Below, piece by piece: positions 17,527-25,580 of a DNA stretch of 64,000 nucleotides. Every line of letters starts with the position of its first letter. The stretch's first letter is position 1. Made by a program: the position numbers and the translations under genes. This stretch comes from Tabrizicola caldifontis. Lineage in GTDB: Bacteria; Pseudomonadota; Alphaproteobacteria; Rhodobacterales; Rhodobacteraceae. Location: NCBI RefSeq assembly GCF_004762095.1, contig NZ_SIJH01000011.1, forward strand, positions 62,001 to 126,000, given 5' to 3'. The notes beneath the pieces were generated by a model that searched no databases, had not been told where the DNA came from, and saw nothing but the letters and a program-made list of their open reading frames with translations.

Positions 17527-18237
17527 TCACTCCTCAAAGCTCGCTGGCAGGATTTCGTTGGTCGCGGGGCCGGCGTCGGCCGTCAGCGCGTCACAGTCGT
17601 AGTTCGGCTGGCGGGCCAGAAATCCTTCCTCGCCCGGAAAGACGAATTCGACGGGCGAGCCGTCGATCGGCCGCCAGATGCCGTCGCCCAGGTCGGTCTC
17701 GCCCGGCCCGGCGAAGAACAGGCGCCATTCGGGGTGCAGGAATTCGTTCCCCCGCGACTGGCGCAGCATCCGGCCCGAACGATCGTATTCGGTGAACTGC
17801 ACCTCGGTCTCGGACAGGGTGATCCCGTCGATCACCACAGTCCGTCCGGTCAGCCGGTCGTACCCGGTGGCCCGGCTGCCGGCGCCGTCGGCGCGCGACA
17901 GGGTGAAGTCCCAGGTATCCATGCCTTCCGCCAGAAGTTCCGAAAAGCTGGCCGGGTCGGCGGGCGCCGGGTCCAGCACCTGACGCACCGGGTCATAGCT
18001 TTCCACCCATTGCGCCTCGTAGTCGATGCGCGAATGGAAGAAGGGACCTTCCTGATCGAGGTCCACTCGCCATTGGTCGCCGGGCGCATCCCCGCTGCAC
18101 CGGTAATAGTGCGACACGCGGCAGGCCTTGGACTGCACGGTCATGAAGGCCTGGCAGCCTTCGGGGGGCGTCCAGGTTCCGGCCAGCGCGGCGGTGGCCG
18201 GGACGGTCAGACAGGCAAGGATCAGAAACTTCCGCAT
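17527..18237 (-). CDS. Secreted protein of unknown function inside the glutamate synthase operon
   Basis: I do not recognise this 236-residue protein. It starts with a signal peptide (MRKFLILACLTVPATAALAG) and continues with a soluble domain that has paired cysteines (GCQAF, SKAC, YRCSG), a Trp/Tyr-rich beta pattern and NEFLHPEWRLFFAGPGE. It sits between gltD and gltB, ending three bases before gltB, so it must be co-transcribed with them. A periplasmic product is odd for a cytosolic nitrogen-assimilation operon. The start is chosen for the signal peptide; an upstream in-frame ATG would add 18 residues. Confidence 0.75.
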   Translation of the reverse strand: MRKFLILACLTVPATAALAGTWTPPEGCQAFMTVQSKACRVSHYYRCSGDAPGDQWRVDLDQEGPFFHSRIDYEAQWVESYDPVRQVLDPAPADPASFSELLAEGMDTWDFTLSRADGAGSRATGYDRLTGRTVVIDGITLSETEVQFTEYDRSGRMLRQSRGNEFLHPEWRLFFAGPGETDLGDGIWRPIDGSPVEFVFPGEEGFLARQPNYDCDALTADAGPATNEILPASFEE

Positions 18238-18341
18238 CGCCGGTTCACCCTGGATCAGGTCAGATACCCTGACGTTCAGGTCTTCCTGCATCCACTGCGC
18301 ACAAAGACAAAGGGAAGATGTCAGGAAGACGGGAAAAAGGA

Positions 18342-19778
18342 TCACTCCGCAGCCATGGCTCCGGTCTGGTTCAGATAGGAAAGGATCGCCTCGGCCGCCT
18401 CGCGCCCGTCGCGGATCGCCCAGACGACCAGGCTTGCGCCCCGCACGATGTCGCCCGCGGCATAGACACCGGGCAGGCTGGTTTCGTGGGTGCGAAAATC
18501 GGCCTTGATCGTGCCCCAACGGGTGACCTTCAGCTCCGGCACGCCCCAGAGGGTCGGCAGATCCTCGGGCTCGAAGCCCAGCGCCTGGATCACCAGGTCG
18601 GCGGGTTCGACATAGTCGGCGCCTTCGATGACCTCGGGCATCTGGCGGCCGGTGGCGTCCGGCGCGCCAAGGCGCATCTTCTGCACGATCACGCCTTCGA
18701 CCTCCGTGCCGCCGGTAAAGCCCTTGGGCGCGGAAAGCCACACGAATTCGACGCCTTCCTCCTCGGCGTTCTGCACCTCGCGTTGCGACCCCGGCATGTT
18801 CGCCCGGTCGCGGCGGTAGAGGCACTTCACCGACAGCGCCCCCTGCCGGATCGCGGTGCGCACGCAGTCCATCGCCGTATCGCCGCCGCCGATGACGACG
18901 ACCCGCTTGCCGCTGGCGTTCAACTCGCCGCTGTCGAACTCTGGCACATCGTCGCCAAAGCCCTTGCGGTTCGAGGCGGTGAGGTAGTCCAGCGCCTTGA
19001 CGATGCCCCTGGCGCCGACGTCGGGGGCCTCGATGTCGCGGGCCTTGTAGACGCCGGTTGCGATCAGCACCGCATCGTGCTGACCCCGGATCGCATCAAA
19101 GGTGATGTCCTCGCCCACAGTGCAGTTCAGCACGAAGTTGACGCCCCCGTCCGCCAGCTGGGCGTTGCGGCGTTCGACCACGTCCTTCTCCAGCTTGAAG
19201 CCGGGGATGCCATAGGTCAGAAGGCCGCCCGCGCGGTCATAGCGGTCATAGACCGTGACCTGCACACCCTGCCGGCGCAGTACGTCCGCCGCCGCAAGGC
19301 CGCCCGGCCCCGCGCCGATGATGCCCACGCTTTCGGGGCGTTCGGCCTGGGGACGGATCGGCCTGACCCAGCCTTCTTCCCAGGCGGTGTCAGTGATGTA
19401 TTTCTCTACCGCGCCGATGGTGACGGTGCCGTGGCCGGACTGTTCAATGACGCAGTTGCCCTCGCACAGCCGGTCCTGCGGGCAGATGCGGCCGCAGATT
19501 TCCGGGAAGGTGTTGGTGGCCTGGCTGATCTCGTAGGCTTCCTGCAGGCGGCCCTCGGCGGTCAGCTTCAGCCAGTCGGGGATGTTGTTGTGCAGCGGGC
19601 AATGCGACTGGCAGTAGGGCACGCCGCACTGGCTGCACCGGCTGGCTTGTTCGGCGGCCTTGGCATCAGCGAACTCGCGGTAGATCTCGTGGAAATCCTG
19701 TGCGCGAGAGGATGCGTCACGTTTTTCGGGCATTTCCTTGCCGATCGTGACGAATTTCAGCATCTTCTGCGTGGCCAT
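18342..19778 (-). CDS. gltD: Glutamate synthase (NADPH) small subunit
   Basis: GltD supplies electrons from NADPH through FAD and two 4Fe-4S clusters to GltB. The 478-residue protein has N-terminal cysteines CSQCGVPYCQSHCP (about 43-56) and CGRICPQDRLCEGNC (about 90-104), the FAD fold VGIIGAGPGGLAAADVL (about 146-162) and the NADPH fold VVVIGGGDTAMDCV (near 285). I took ATG 19776-19778 (MATQKMLKF), with AAAGG upstream, rather than the ATG 15 bases earlier. It is first in the operon; the 161-bp upstream gap holds possible promoter elements. Confidence 0.96.
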   Translation of the reverse strand: MATQKMLKFVTIGKEMPEKRDASSRAQDFHEIYREFADAKAAEQASRCSQCGVPYCQSHCPLHNNIPDWLKLTAEGRLQEAYEISQATNTFPEICGRICPQDRLCEGNCVIEQSGHGTVTIGAVEKYITDTAWEEGWVRPIRPQAERPESVGIIGAGPGGLAAADVLRRQGVQVTVYDRYDRAGGLLTYGIPGFKLEKDVVERRNAQLADGGVNFVLNCTVGEDITFDAIRGQHDAVLIATGVYKARDIEAPDVGARGIVKALDYLTASNRKGFGDDVPEFDSGELNASGKRVVVIGGGDTAMDCVRTAIRQGALSVKCLYRRDRANMPGSQREVQNAEEEGVEFVWLSAPKGFTGGTEVEGVIVQKMRLGAPDATGRQMPEVIEGADYVEPADLVIQALGFEPEDLPTLWGVPELKVTRWGTIKADFRTHETSLPGVYAAGDIVRGASLVVWAIRDGREAAEAILSYLNQTGAMAAE

Positions 19779-19845
19779 CGCTGCGCCTTTCACCGGAACC
19801 CTTCGGGACCGATGGGATACAGCGGATCAGGACGCAATAAAAGTC

Positions 19846-19899
19846 AGTATAGCTTACCTATTTGCCGCTTTTTTGAGTGATGAGGCAGAGATGCTGCCA
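19846..19899 (-). promoter_or_regulatory. Candidate promoter elements upstream of gltD
   Basis: Read on the minus strand, TGGCAGCATCTCTGCC (19884-19899) places GG and GC at the spacing of a sigma-54 -24/-12 promoter, with TGGCA and TGC matching. About 33 bases downstream is TATACT (19846-19851), a possible sigma-70 -10 without a good -35. The same 16 bases also form an inverted repeat GGCAG/CTGCC, so a terminator hairpin of uppP or an operator is possible. Confidence 0.3.
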
Positions 19900-19939
19900 T
19901 TTTTCTGCTCATTTAGGTCAGCATGGTTTCCCCATATGC

Positions 19940-20743
19940 CTAGAAGCCTAACCAAAGGGCAGTCAAAGCCACGCTTCCGACGATGATTCGCCACCAGCCG
20001 AACAGCGCATAGCCATGGCGGCTGATGAAGTTCAGCACCCATCGCACCACCAGAACGGCTGTCACGAATGCCACGGCGAAGCCCACGGCGATCTCCCACA
20101 CTGCGCCGAAATCCAGCACGGCGCGGTTCTTGAACAGGTCGTATGCCACCGCCGCCCCCATCGTCGGCAGGCTGAGAAGGAAGGAAAACTCCGCCGCCGC
20201 CCGCTTTTCCACCCCCATCAGCAGTGCGCCGACGATGGTTGCGCCCGACCGGCTGACACCGGGAATCATCGCGAGACACTGGGCAAACCCGATGGCCAGC
20301 GACTTGCCGAATGGCAGCGCCAGCGCATCGCGATACATGGGGGGCGGCACGATGCGGTCGATCACCAGCAGGACGAAGCCGCCCAGGATCAGCATCACCG
20401 CGACCAGCATCGGCGTCTCGAACAGCACGGTCTTGATGAAGTCATGCGCCAGAACGCCCACCGCCACAGCCGGAAGGAAAGCCAGCAGGATCGAGACGAT
20501 CGACCGTCGCGCCGCATCCTCGTGCCGTGCACGCAGGAAAAGCCGCAGGATCAGCGCCGCATAGACCGAGGTCAGCGCCAGGATCGCACCCAGCTGGATC
20601 ACCACCTCGAAGGTCTTCCCCTTCGACTCAAAGCCCAGGAAATGGCCTGCGAGCAGAAGGTGACCCGTGGAAGACACCGGGATGAACTCGGTCAGCCCTT
20701 CCAGAAGCCCCAGCAGGGCGGCAACGATCGTCGTGTTTTCCAT
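19940..20743 (-). CDS. uppP: Undecaprenyl-diphosphatase
   Basis: An integral membrane phosphatase of 267 residues (BacA/UppP family) that recycles undecaprenyl diphosphate to the monophosphate carrier for peptidoglycan. The active-site segments are visible: [20 protein letters not shown] (about 13-32) with the paired Glu and the SSTGH loop, and [19 protein letters not shown] (about 168-186). Around eight hydrophobic helices are apparent. It follows the cytochrome gene by three bases in the order NDUFA9-like - cytochrome - uppP. Confidence 0.96.
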   Translation of the reverse strand: MENTTIVAALLGLLEGLTEFIPVSSTGHLLLAGHFLGFESKGKTFEVVIQLGAILALTSVYAALILRLFLRARHEDAARRSIVSILLAFLPAVAVGVLAHDFIKTVLFETPMLVAVMLILGGFVLLVIDRIVPPPMYRDALALPFGKSLAIGFAQCLAMIPGVSRSGATIVGALLMGVEKRAAAEFSFLLSLPTMGAAVAYDLFKNRAVLDFGAVWEIAVGFAVAFVTAVLVVRWVLNFISRHGYALFGWWRIIVGSVALTALWLGF

Positions 20744-20746
20744 ATC

Positions 20747-21628
20747 CTACCTGTCGCGGAATCGTTCGGCCCGCACCGAGCCGTCTGCCTGCACCACGCC
20801 CTGCATCTCGGCCTGATCGCCGATCCGCGGCCGGTCGTCCACCCTTGTCCCGCTGTCGATCACGAAGCCGGCACCGTCGATCTCGGCCGCGCCGGTCAGC
20901 ACACCCCGCAGGCGGATGCGCGCACCAGTCGGAATCGGGGCCTTGGTCCCGTCGGCATCCGGCGCGCCCTGTTCGATCCAGTCGCGGATCAGGCGGATAT
21001 CCTCGTCCGGCAGCCAGGGCGGGCCGTCGAAGGGCATCCTGGGTGTGGCCAGACCCGTGACCCGGCGCCAGATCTCGGACATCTCGGGGTTGCCTGGCAG
21101 CACCGCCAGCCGGTGGCCGCCCTTCAGCACGTTTTCAAGACTGTCCAGCCGCAGCCCTTCCGGCGGGGCGCCTAATTTTGAATTGTCGGAATGGCACTTG
21201 ATGCAGGCCTTCAGGAAAATCGGCTGCACATCCGGCCAGAGCACCTGCTCGCCCGGGGCGGGGCGGCGGCGGTCGGAAGCGGGGCTGGGCGCAGCCGCGC
21301 CCGCCGGCATGCCAGCCATGACCCAGGCCTCGACCATGGTGATCTGGTCGCGATCAAGGAAGGGCGGGCCGTCCAGCGGCATCTGCGGCTCGGCCTCGCC
21401 GCGCAGGCGCTGCAGCAGCGGGCTTGCCGGATCGCCGGCCAGTACCACAGGCCCGTTCTCGCTGCCCGCCAGCACACCCTCACGCGTGTCGAGCCGCAGG
21501 CCCAGCGGCGCGTCTTCGCCGGAATGGCAGATCACACAACGATCCGCAAAAAGTGCGCCGACAGCATCAAAGCCCTGCGCAGCCGCCGGGCCGGCCAGAA
21601 CGGCCAGCACCAGGGCTGCGTGGCGCAT
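20747..21628 (-). CDS. Di-haem c-type cytochrome with C-terminal OB-like (DUF5666-like) domain
   Basis: This 293-residue periplasmic protein has a signal peptide (1-17, ending AAAQ) and two haem-binding motifs, CVICH (31-35) and CIKCH (142-146). Each is followed by a matching module with PQMPLDGPPFL (Met83) and PRMPFDGPPWL (Met198), the probable axial Met ligands, so it is an internal duplication. The last 60 residues (about 234-293: RIRLRGVLTGAAEIDG, TRVDDRPRIGDQAEMQG) look like a DUF5666 beta domain. ATG 21626-21628 overlaps the stop of the NDUFA9-like gene. Electron partner unknown. Confidence 0.85.
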   Translation of the reverse strand: MRHAALVLAVLAGPAAAQGFDAVGALFADRCVICHSGEDAPLGLRLDTREGVLAGSENGPVVLAGDPASPLLQRLRGEAEPQMPLDGPPFLDRDQITMVEAWVMAGMPAGAAAPSPASDRRRPAPGEQVLWPDVQPIFLKACIKCHSDNSKLGAPPEGLRLDSLENVLKGGHRLAVLPGNPEMSEIWRRVTGLATPRMPFDGPPWLPDEDIRLIRDWIEQGAPDADGTKAPIPTGARIRLRGVLTGAAEIDGAGFVIDSGTRVDDRPRIGDQAEMQGVVQADGSVRAERFRDR

Positions 21629-22614
21629 CACGCCTTCCTCAGATTCCTGGCCGAGCGCTTGATCGCCGCGAACTGGCCCGAGGGCCGGAAGCGCCACAGA
21701 TATTCCGGCAGCACAGCCTCCATAGCGGTGGGGGTGATGCCCATATCCGTCAGGCCCTTCGCGCCGGGCGATACCACGTTGTCGCGGGCAAGGTTCTTGA
21801 CCTGGTCGCGGGTGATCACCCGGTTCTCGATCAGGCCCAGCGTCAGGGCCTGCACCATGTCGAACCCGAAGGCCATGATCCGTGCCAGGAAGAATGGCAC
21901 GTTCACCACCGCACGGCGGCGTTCGATCACCGCCAGCATCCGGTGCATCAGACCGCGGAAGGTATCGACCTCTGGCCCGCCGAGTTCATAGATTCCGGGC
22001 GCAGCCTGGCCCAGCACGCCCTTGACCGCCGCCTGTGCCACGTCGTCCACAAACACCGGCTGGAACCGGGTGTTGGCCCCCACAACCGGCAGGATGGGCC
22101 CAAGACGGGCCATGGCGGCAAAGCGGTTGAAGAACTGGTCCTCGGTACCGAAGATGATCGAGGGGCGCAGGATCACCGCCCCGGGGAAGGCCGCCAGCAC
22201 GGCCGTCTCGCCCTCGCCCTTGGTGCGGGCATAGTCGCTGTCCGATGCCGGATCGGCCCCGATGGCCGACAGATGCACCAGCGTCTGAACGCCTTCCGCG
22301 GCCGCAATCCGGGCAATGCGCCCCGCGCCTTCGGCATGCACCGCATCAAAGCTGTTCCTGCCGACCGCGTTGAGGATACCCACGCAGTTCACCACCGCAT
22401 CCGCGCTCTGGATCATCGCGCGTACGCTGGCATCGTCGCGGATGTTGCAGGCCAGCGGCTCGACCTGACCCGGCACACCGTAGGGCTTTACGAACAGCGC
22501 CTCGTTCGGGCGGCGCACCGCCACGCGAACACGCCAGCCCTCTTTCGCCATGCGCCGGGCGATGTAGCGGCCGACTAAGCCGGAACCGCCGAAGATGGTG
22601 ACAAGCTTGCTCAT
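21628..22614 (-). CDS. NDUFA9-like (complex I subunit family) NAD(P)-binding protein
   Basis: A 328-residue short-chain-dehydrogenase-like protein with an N-terminal Rossmann motif [17 protein letters not shown] (6-22), the NCVGIL segment near 75-80, YARTKGEGE near 129-137 in place of the active YxxxK, and ILRPSIIFG near 147-155. This matches the NDUFA9-type atypical SDRs, which in alphaproteobacteria and mitochondria associate with respiratory complex I and bind NADPH. ATG 22612-22614 was chosen over a longer frame that starts at 22752. It leads an operon with the cytochrome and uppP. Confidence 0.88.
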   Translation of the reverse strand: MSKLVTIFGGSGLVGRYIARRMAKEGWRVRVAVRRPNEALFVKPYGVPGQVEPLACNIRDDASVRAMIQSADAVVNCVGILNAVGRNSFDAVHAEGAGRIARIAAAEGVQTLVHLSAIGADPASDSDYARTKGEGETAVLAAFPGAVILRPSIIFGTEDQFFNRFAAMARLGPILPVVGANTRFQPVFVDDVAQAAVKGVLGQAAPGIYELGGPEVDTFRGLMHRMLAVIERRRAVVNVPFFLARIMAFGFDMVQALTLGLIENRVITRDQVKNLARDNVVSPGAKGLTDMGITPTAMEAVLPEYLWRFRPSGQFAAIKRSARNLRKA

Positions 22615-22714
22615 GGCGCACCTTCCGAGGGGGCTGGAAACTGGCCGGATCAATACCCCCCGTGCGCCCACCGGGCAAGGCCAAAGCGGCGCGACGAAAT
22701 TTCCACGGGGACCG

Positions 22715-22743
22715 TTGACACTGCCGAAACCGCCCGTTACATC
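22715..22743 (+). promoter_or_regulatory. Promoter of tRNA-Leu
   Basis: TTGACA (22715-22720) is a perfect -35, then 17 bases, then TACATC (22738-22743) as -10. The expected start is about 22750, nine bases before the tRNA. It is the clearest housekeeping promoter I can read in the window. Confidence 0.7.
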
Positions 22744-22758
22744 GCGGCTCACGACATC

Positions 22759-22843
22759 GCCCAGATGGCGGAATTGGTAGACGCGCTGGTTTCAGGTACC
22801 AGTGCCGCAAGGCGTGGAGGTTCGAGTCCTCTTCTGGGCACCA
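22759..22843 (+). tRNA. tRNA-Leu, anticodon CAG
   Basis: The 5' GCCCAGA pairs with TCTGGGC before discriminator A and an encoded CCA (22841-22843). The D arm is GGCGGAATTGGTAGACGC, the anticodon stem CTGGT/ACCAG encloses TTCAGGT with anticodon CAG, the variable arm is long (TGCCGCAAGGCG) as in class II tRNAs, and the T arm contains GGTTCGAGTCC. The CAG anticodon reads CUG, the major leucine codon in this GC-rich genome. Confidence 0.97.
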
Positions 22844-22850
22844 TTACACC

Positions 22851-22888
22851 GAAAGGCCCCGCAATCCTTGGTGATTGCGGGGCCTTTC
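22851..22888 (+). terminator. Terminator after tRNA-Leu
   Basis: A perfect 16-bp stem, GAAAGGCCCCGCAATC (22851-22866) with GATTGCGGGGCCTTTC (22873-22888), closes on the loop CTTGGT. It starts eight bases after the tRNA CCA end. Confidence 0.85.
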
Positions 22889-22987
22889 GCTTCTGCGTGC
22901 CGCCTGCTGCATTCGGGCCCGTGTCCGGTTTGCTGGCGGTCCTGCGAACGGACCCCCGCACGCCGGGCAAGGGTCCGTGCTTCGGTC

Positions 22988-23644
22988 TCAGGCAGGCGCT
23001 TTCGCGAAGCGCAGGTAGGGCAGCCTGATGTCCAGATCGCCGTAGCGTTCCTTGGCCTGGTCGTTGTTCAGGGCAAGGGCGACAATCACGTCCTGCCCCG
23101 GAACCCAGTTCGCCGGCGTGGCCAGCGGCACGCCATCCGTCAGCCGCACCGCATCCAGCGCGCGCAGGATCTCGGCAAAGTTGCGGCCGATCGACATCGG
23201 ATAGGTCATTGAAAGGCGGATCTTCTTGTCCGGACCTATGATATACACCGTCCGCACCGTGGCCGAGTTCGCGGGCGTCCGACCCTCGGTCGGCAGGTAA
23301 TAGTCGGCGGGCAGCATGTCATAGGCCTTGGCCACCGTCAGGCTGGTGTCGTCGATGATGGGGAAGTCGGCCGGGGCACCGCCGAAGGCCTCGATGTCGC
23401 GCTTCCACTTCAGATGGTCCTGCACCGAATCGACCGACACGCCCAGAACCTTGGTGTTACGCTTCTTCCATTCCTCGGCCAGCTGCGCGACGGCGCCGAA
23501 TTCGGTCGTGCAGACGGGCGTGAAATCGCGCGGATGGCTGAAGATGATGCCATAGCTGTCGCCCAACCATTCGTGGAAGCGGATCGTGCCAGCGGTCGAC
23601 TCGGCGGTGAAGTCAGGGGCGGTGTCGTTGATGCGGATGGCCAT
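22988..23644 (-). CDS. 1-Cys peroxiredoxin (Prx6 type)
   Basis: A 218-residue thiol peroxidase that reduces H2O2 and alkyl hydroperoxides. The peroxidatic Cys45 lies in SHPRDFTPVCTTEFG (36-50), the Prx6 signature, and PVIDD-like FPIIDDTSL and IRLSMTYPMSIGRNF (about 160-174) fit the 1-Cys group. No second conserved Cys was seen near the C-terminus. ATG 23642-23644 (MAIRIND) has GAGG close upstream. The promoter region holds a 15-bp inverted repeat at 23694-23708. Confidence 0.92.
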   Translation of the reverse strand: MAIRINDTAPDFTAESTAGTIRFHEWLGDSYGIIFSHPRDFTPVCTTEFGAVAQLAEEWKKRNTKVLGVSVDSVQDHLKWKRDIEAFGGAPADFPIIDDTSLTVAKAYDMLPADYYLPTEGRTPANSATVRTVYIIGPDKKIRLSMTYPMSIGRNFAEILRALDAVRLTDGVPLATPANWVPGQDVIVALALNNDQAKERYGDLDIRLPYLRFAKAPA

Positions 23645-23693
23645 GGGAACCTCGATGCGTTGCGAATCGTTGCTGGGCGGAACATAGGCATTC

Positions 23694-23708
23694 TGGAACA
23701 AGGTTCCA
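23694..23708. promoter_or_regulatory. Inverted repeat upstream of peroxiredoxin
   Basis: TGGAAC-AAG-GTTCCA is a perfect repeat with six-base arms, about 50 bases before the peroxiredoxin start. The position suits a repressor or activator site for oxidative control. I cannot name the regulator. Confidence 0.3.
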
Positions 23709-23802
23709 TCCCGATGCCGGTGTTTCGGAAAGAAAGGGAAAATGGCGCTGTGGCGACCCGTGATCCGGAATGTATTTCCTTGAATCCAGGTTTGGGCGCA
23801 AC

Positions 23803-24819
23803 CTAGTCGAAGGTTCCCGTCACCCGGCCCAGAAGCATGAAGGCCCGCGCCGTTCGGGTATCGCCCAGTTCTGTCAACTCGGCATCGCTGGCGTTCGGTT
23901 CAAAAGCCGAGAACGTCTTGTCGAAGGCACGCAGGAAATGATGCGCGGCATCGCGGAAAATCAGGTCGGACTTCATGCGCCTTGAGACCCGATCCAGAGA
24001 ATCGCGGTCGCGGATGCCACCCAGCCCGGCGATGGAACGACCCCTCTCTCCGGCAGCGAAGCGACGCCAGAGGTCTGGACGCGCCAGGTCGGGCGTCAGG
24101 TCGTCCATGTAGATGCCATCCTGGGAAAGCAGCGTCAGAACGTCCTGCGAGGCGCGTATCAGCTTGGCGACGGTCCGGTCCTCCAGCGCCAGACGCAGCG
24201 CGCGGAAGCCTTCCTTGTCGTCTGGTGTTTCCGGGAAGTTCAGCGCCCGGATGAAATCGGCGATCGAGATTGGCGGCCGGTTGTCCTCGGGTGGCGTGCC
24301 CAGTGCCAGCGCCGCCTGTTCCGCCGCGGGTTCCGGCGCGGGCTTGACCAGGGCAGCCTTGCGATCGGCCGACGGCACGGTCAGCGCCGCATCGCGCCGC
24401 GAGGAGAAGGTTGCCGGAACCGTTCCCGCCTGTCTCGCAATGGCGGCGGTTTCGCCGGCCCGGCGCTCGACCACGGGCTTCGCCGCAGGTTGGGCCTGCG
24501 CCTGCACATCGCCGGAACGCATCGCGTTCAGGGCTGCCTGAAGCTCGGCCGCCTCGGCCCGCAGGTCGCGCAAGAAGCGCAAGGTGACCACCAAGACCCA
24601 GATCAGGGCGACCGGCAGCAACAGCATGAGCAGCGTCATCAACAGGCCGAGTGCCCCGCCTTCGTCGCCGGAAGGCGAGGTCAGCACCAGCGCCACCCAC
24701 ACAAGGCTGAGGATTGCGCCCCCGATCTCCAATCCCCGCCCAGGCGACGCGGCCGCCAGACCTCTGCCAGGGCCCAGGCCCGTGTCATGTCGCGGTGATT
24801 GCAGGGGCGGTTTCACCAA
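23803..24819 (-). CDS. Membrane protein of unknown function downstream of greA
   Basis: I do not recognise this 338-residue protein. Residues about 31-47 (IGGAILSLVWVALVLTS) and 57-82 (LGLLMTLLMLLLPVALIWVLVV) are likely membrane helices. A short helix and an Ala/Pro-rich linker (about 95-175) precede a folded C-domain from about 180 that begins PPISIADFIRALNFPETPDDKEGF and continues KLIRASQDVLTLLSQDGIYM. It starts 13 bases after the greA stop and is probably co-transcribed. Similar two-helix proteins occur next to greA in Rhodobacterales, to my recollection, without assigned function. Confidence 0.7.
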   Translation of the reverse strand: MVKPPLQSPRHDTGLGPGRGLAAASPGRGLEIGGAILSLVWVALVLTSPSGDEGGALGLLMTLLMLLLPVALIWVLVVTLRFLRDLRAEAAELQAALNAMRSGDVQAQAQPAAKPVVERRAGETAAIARQAGTVPATFSSRRDAALTVPSADRKAALVKPAPEPAAEQAALALGTPPEDNRPPISIADFIRALNFPETPDDKEGFRALRLALEDRTVAKLIRASQDVLTLLSQDGIYMDDLTPDLARPDLWRRFAAGERGRSIAGLGGIRDRDSLDRVSRRMKSDLIFRDAAHHFLRAFDKTFSAFEPNASDAELTELGDTRTARAFMLLGRVTGTFD

Positions 24820-24832
24820 GGGACCCCCCGGG

Positions 24833-25303
24833 TCAGACGTAGCGGATTGTCAGGATTTCGTAGGACCGCGTGCCGCCGGGGGTCTTCACCTCGACGTTGT
24901 CGCCTTCGTCCTTGCCGATCAGGGCCCGGGCAAGCGGCGAACGGATGTTCAGCAGCCCGTTCTCGATGTCGGCCTCGGTCTCGCCGACGATCTGGTAGGT
25001 CTTTTCCTCCTCGGTGTCCTCGTCGACCACGGTGACCGTGGCGCCGAACTTCACCGGGCCAGAGAGCTTGGACGGGTCGATCACCTCGGCCTTGGACAGG
25101 ATGCCCTCAAGCTCCTTGATGCGGCCTTCGATGAAACCCTGCTTCTCGCGCGCGGCATGGTATTCGGCGTTTTCCGACAGGTCTCCGTGTTCCCGCGCCT
25201 CGGCGATGTCGCGGATGATCGCCGGGCGATCCACCGTCTTCAGCTGCTTGAGTTCGGCGTCCAGCGCGTCGAACCCGCGCCGGGTCATCGGAATCTTTTC
25301 CAT
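24833..25303 (-). CDS. greA: Transcription elongation factor GreA
   Basis: GreA enters the secondary channel of stalled RNA polymerase and stimulates cleavage of backtracked RNA. The 156 residues show the coiled-coil N-domain, with [20 protein letters not shown] (about 36-55) including the conserved Asp and Glu at the tip, and the C-terminal FKBP-like domain ending [23 protein letters not shown]. It is first in a two-gene unit with the membrane protein. The 277-bp region upstream is shared with etfQO, and I see no convincing promoter there. Confidence 0.97.
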   Translation of the reverse strand: MEKIPMTRRGFDALDAELKQLKTVDRPAIIRDIAEAREHGDLSENAEYHAAREKQGFIEGRIKELEGILSKAEVIDPSKLSGPVKFGATVTVVDEDTEEEKTYQIVGETEADIENGLLNIRSPLARALIGKDEGDNVEVKTPGGTRSYEILTIRYV

Positions 25304-25580
25304 CGGCCTTCCACATCAAAACAAGAAGTCACAGGCCGGGTCGCGGCCCATGACTTCCATCACCTTCCCTTTCACCTGACCCGATAGACCCCGCAAATGC
25401 AAGAGGCATGCCGCAGGCGCGCAACGGGCGGTCGCCGGCGGGACAGAAAGTTTCCGGCGCGGCGGCCCTTTTGGCGTGATGTTGCGTCATGGTTGACCTC
25501 GTGTTCTTCATGGGGCAACAGGACACCCGCAAAAAGCCAGCGTTTCAGGGGCGGGCAGGGCGGCCCGGGAAGGACAAGCG

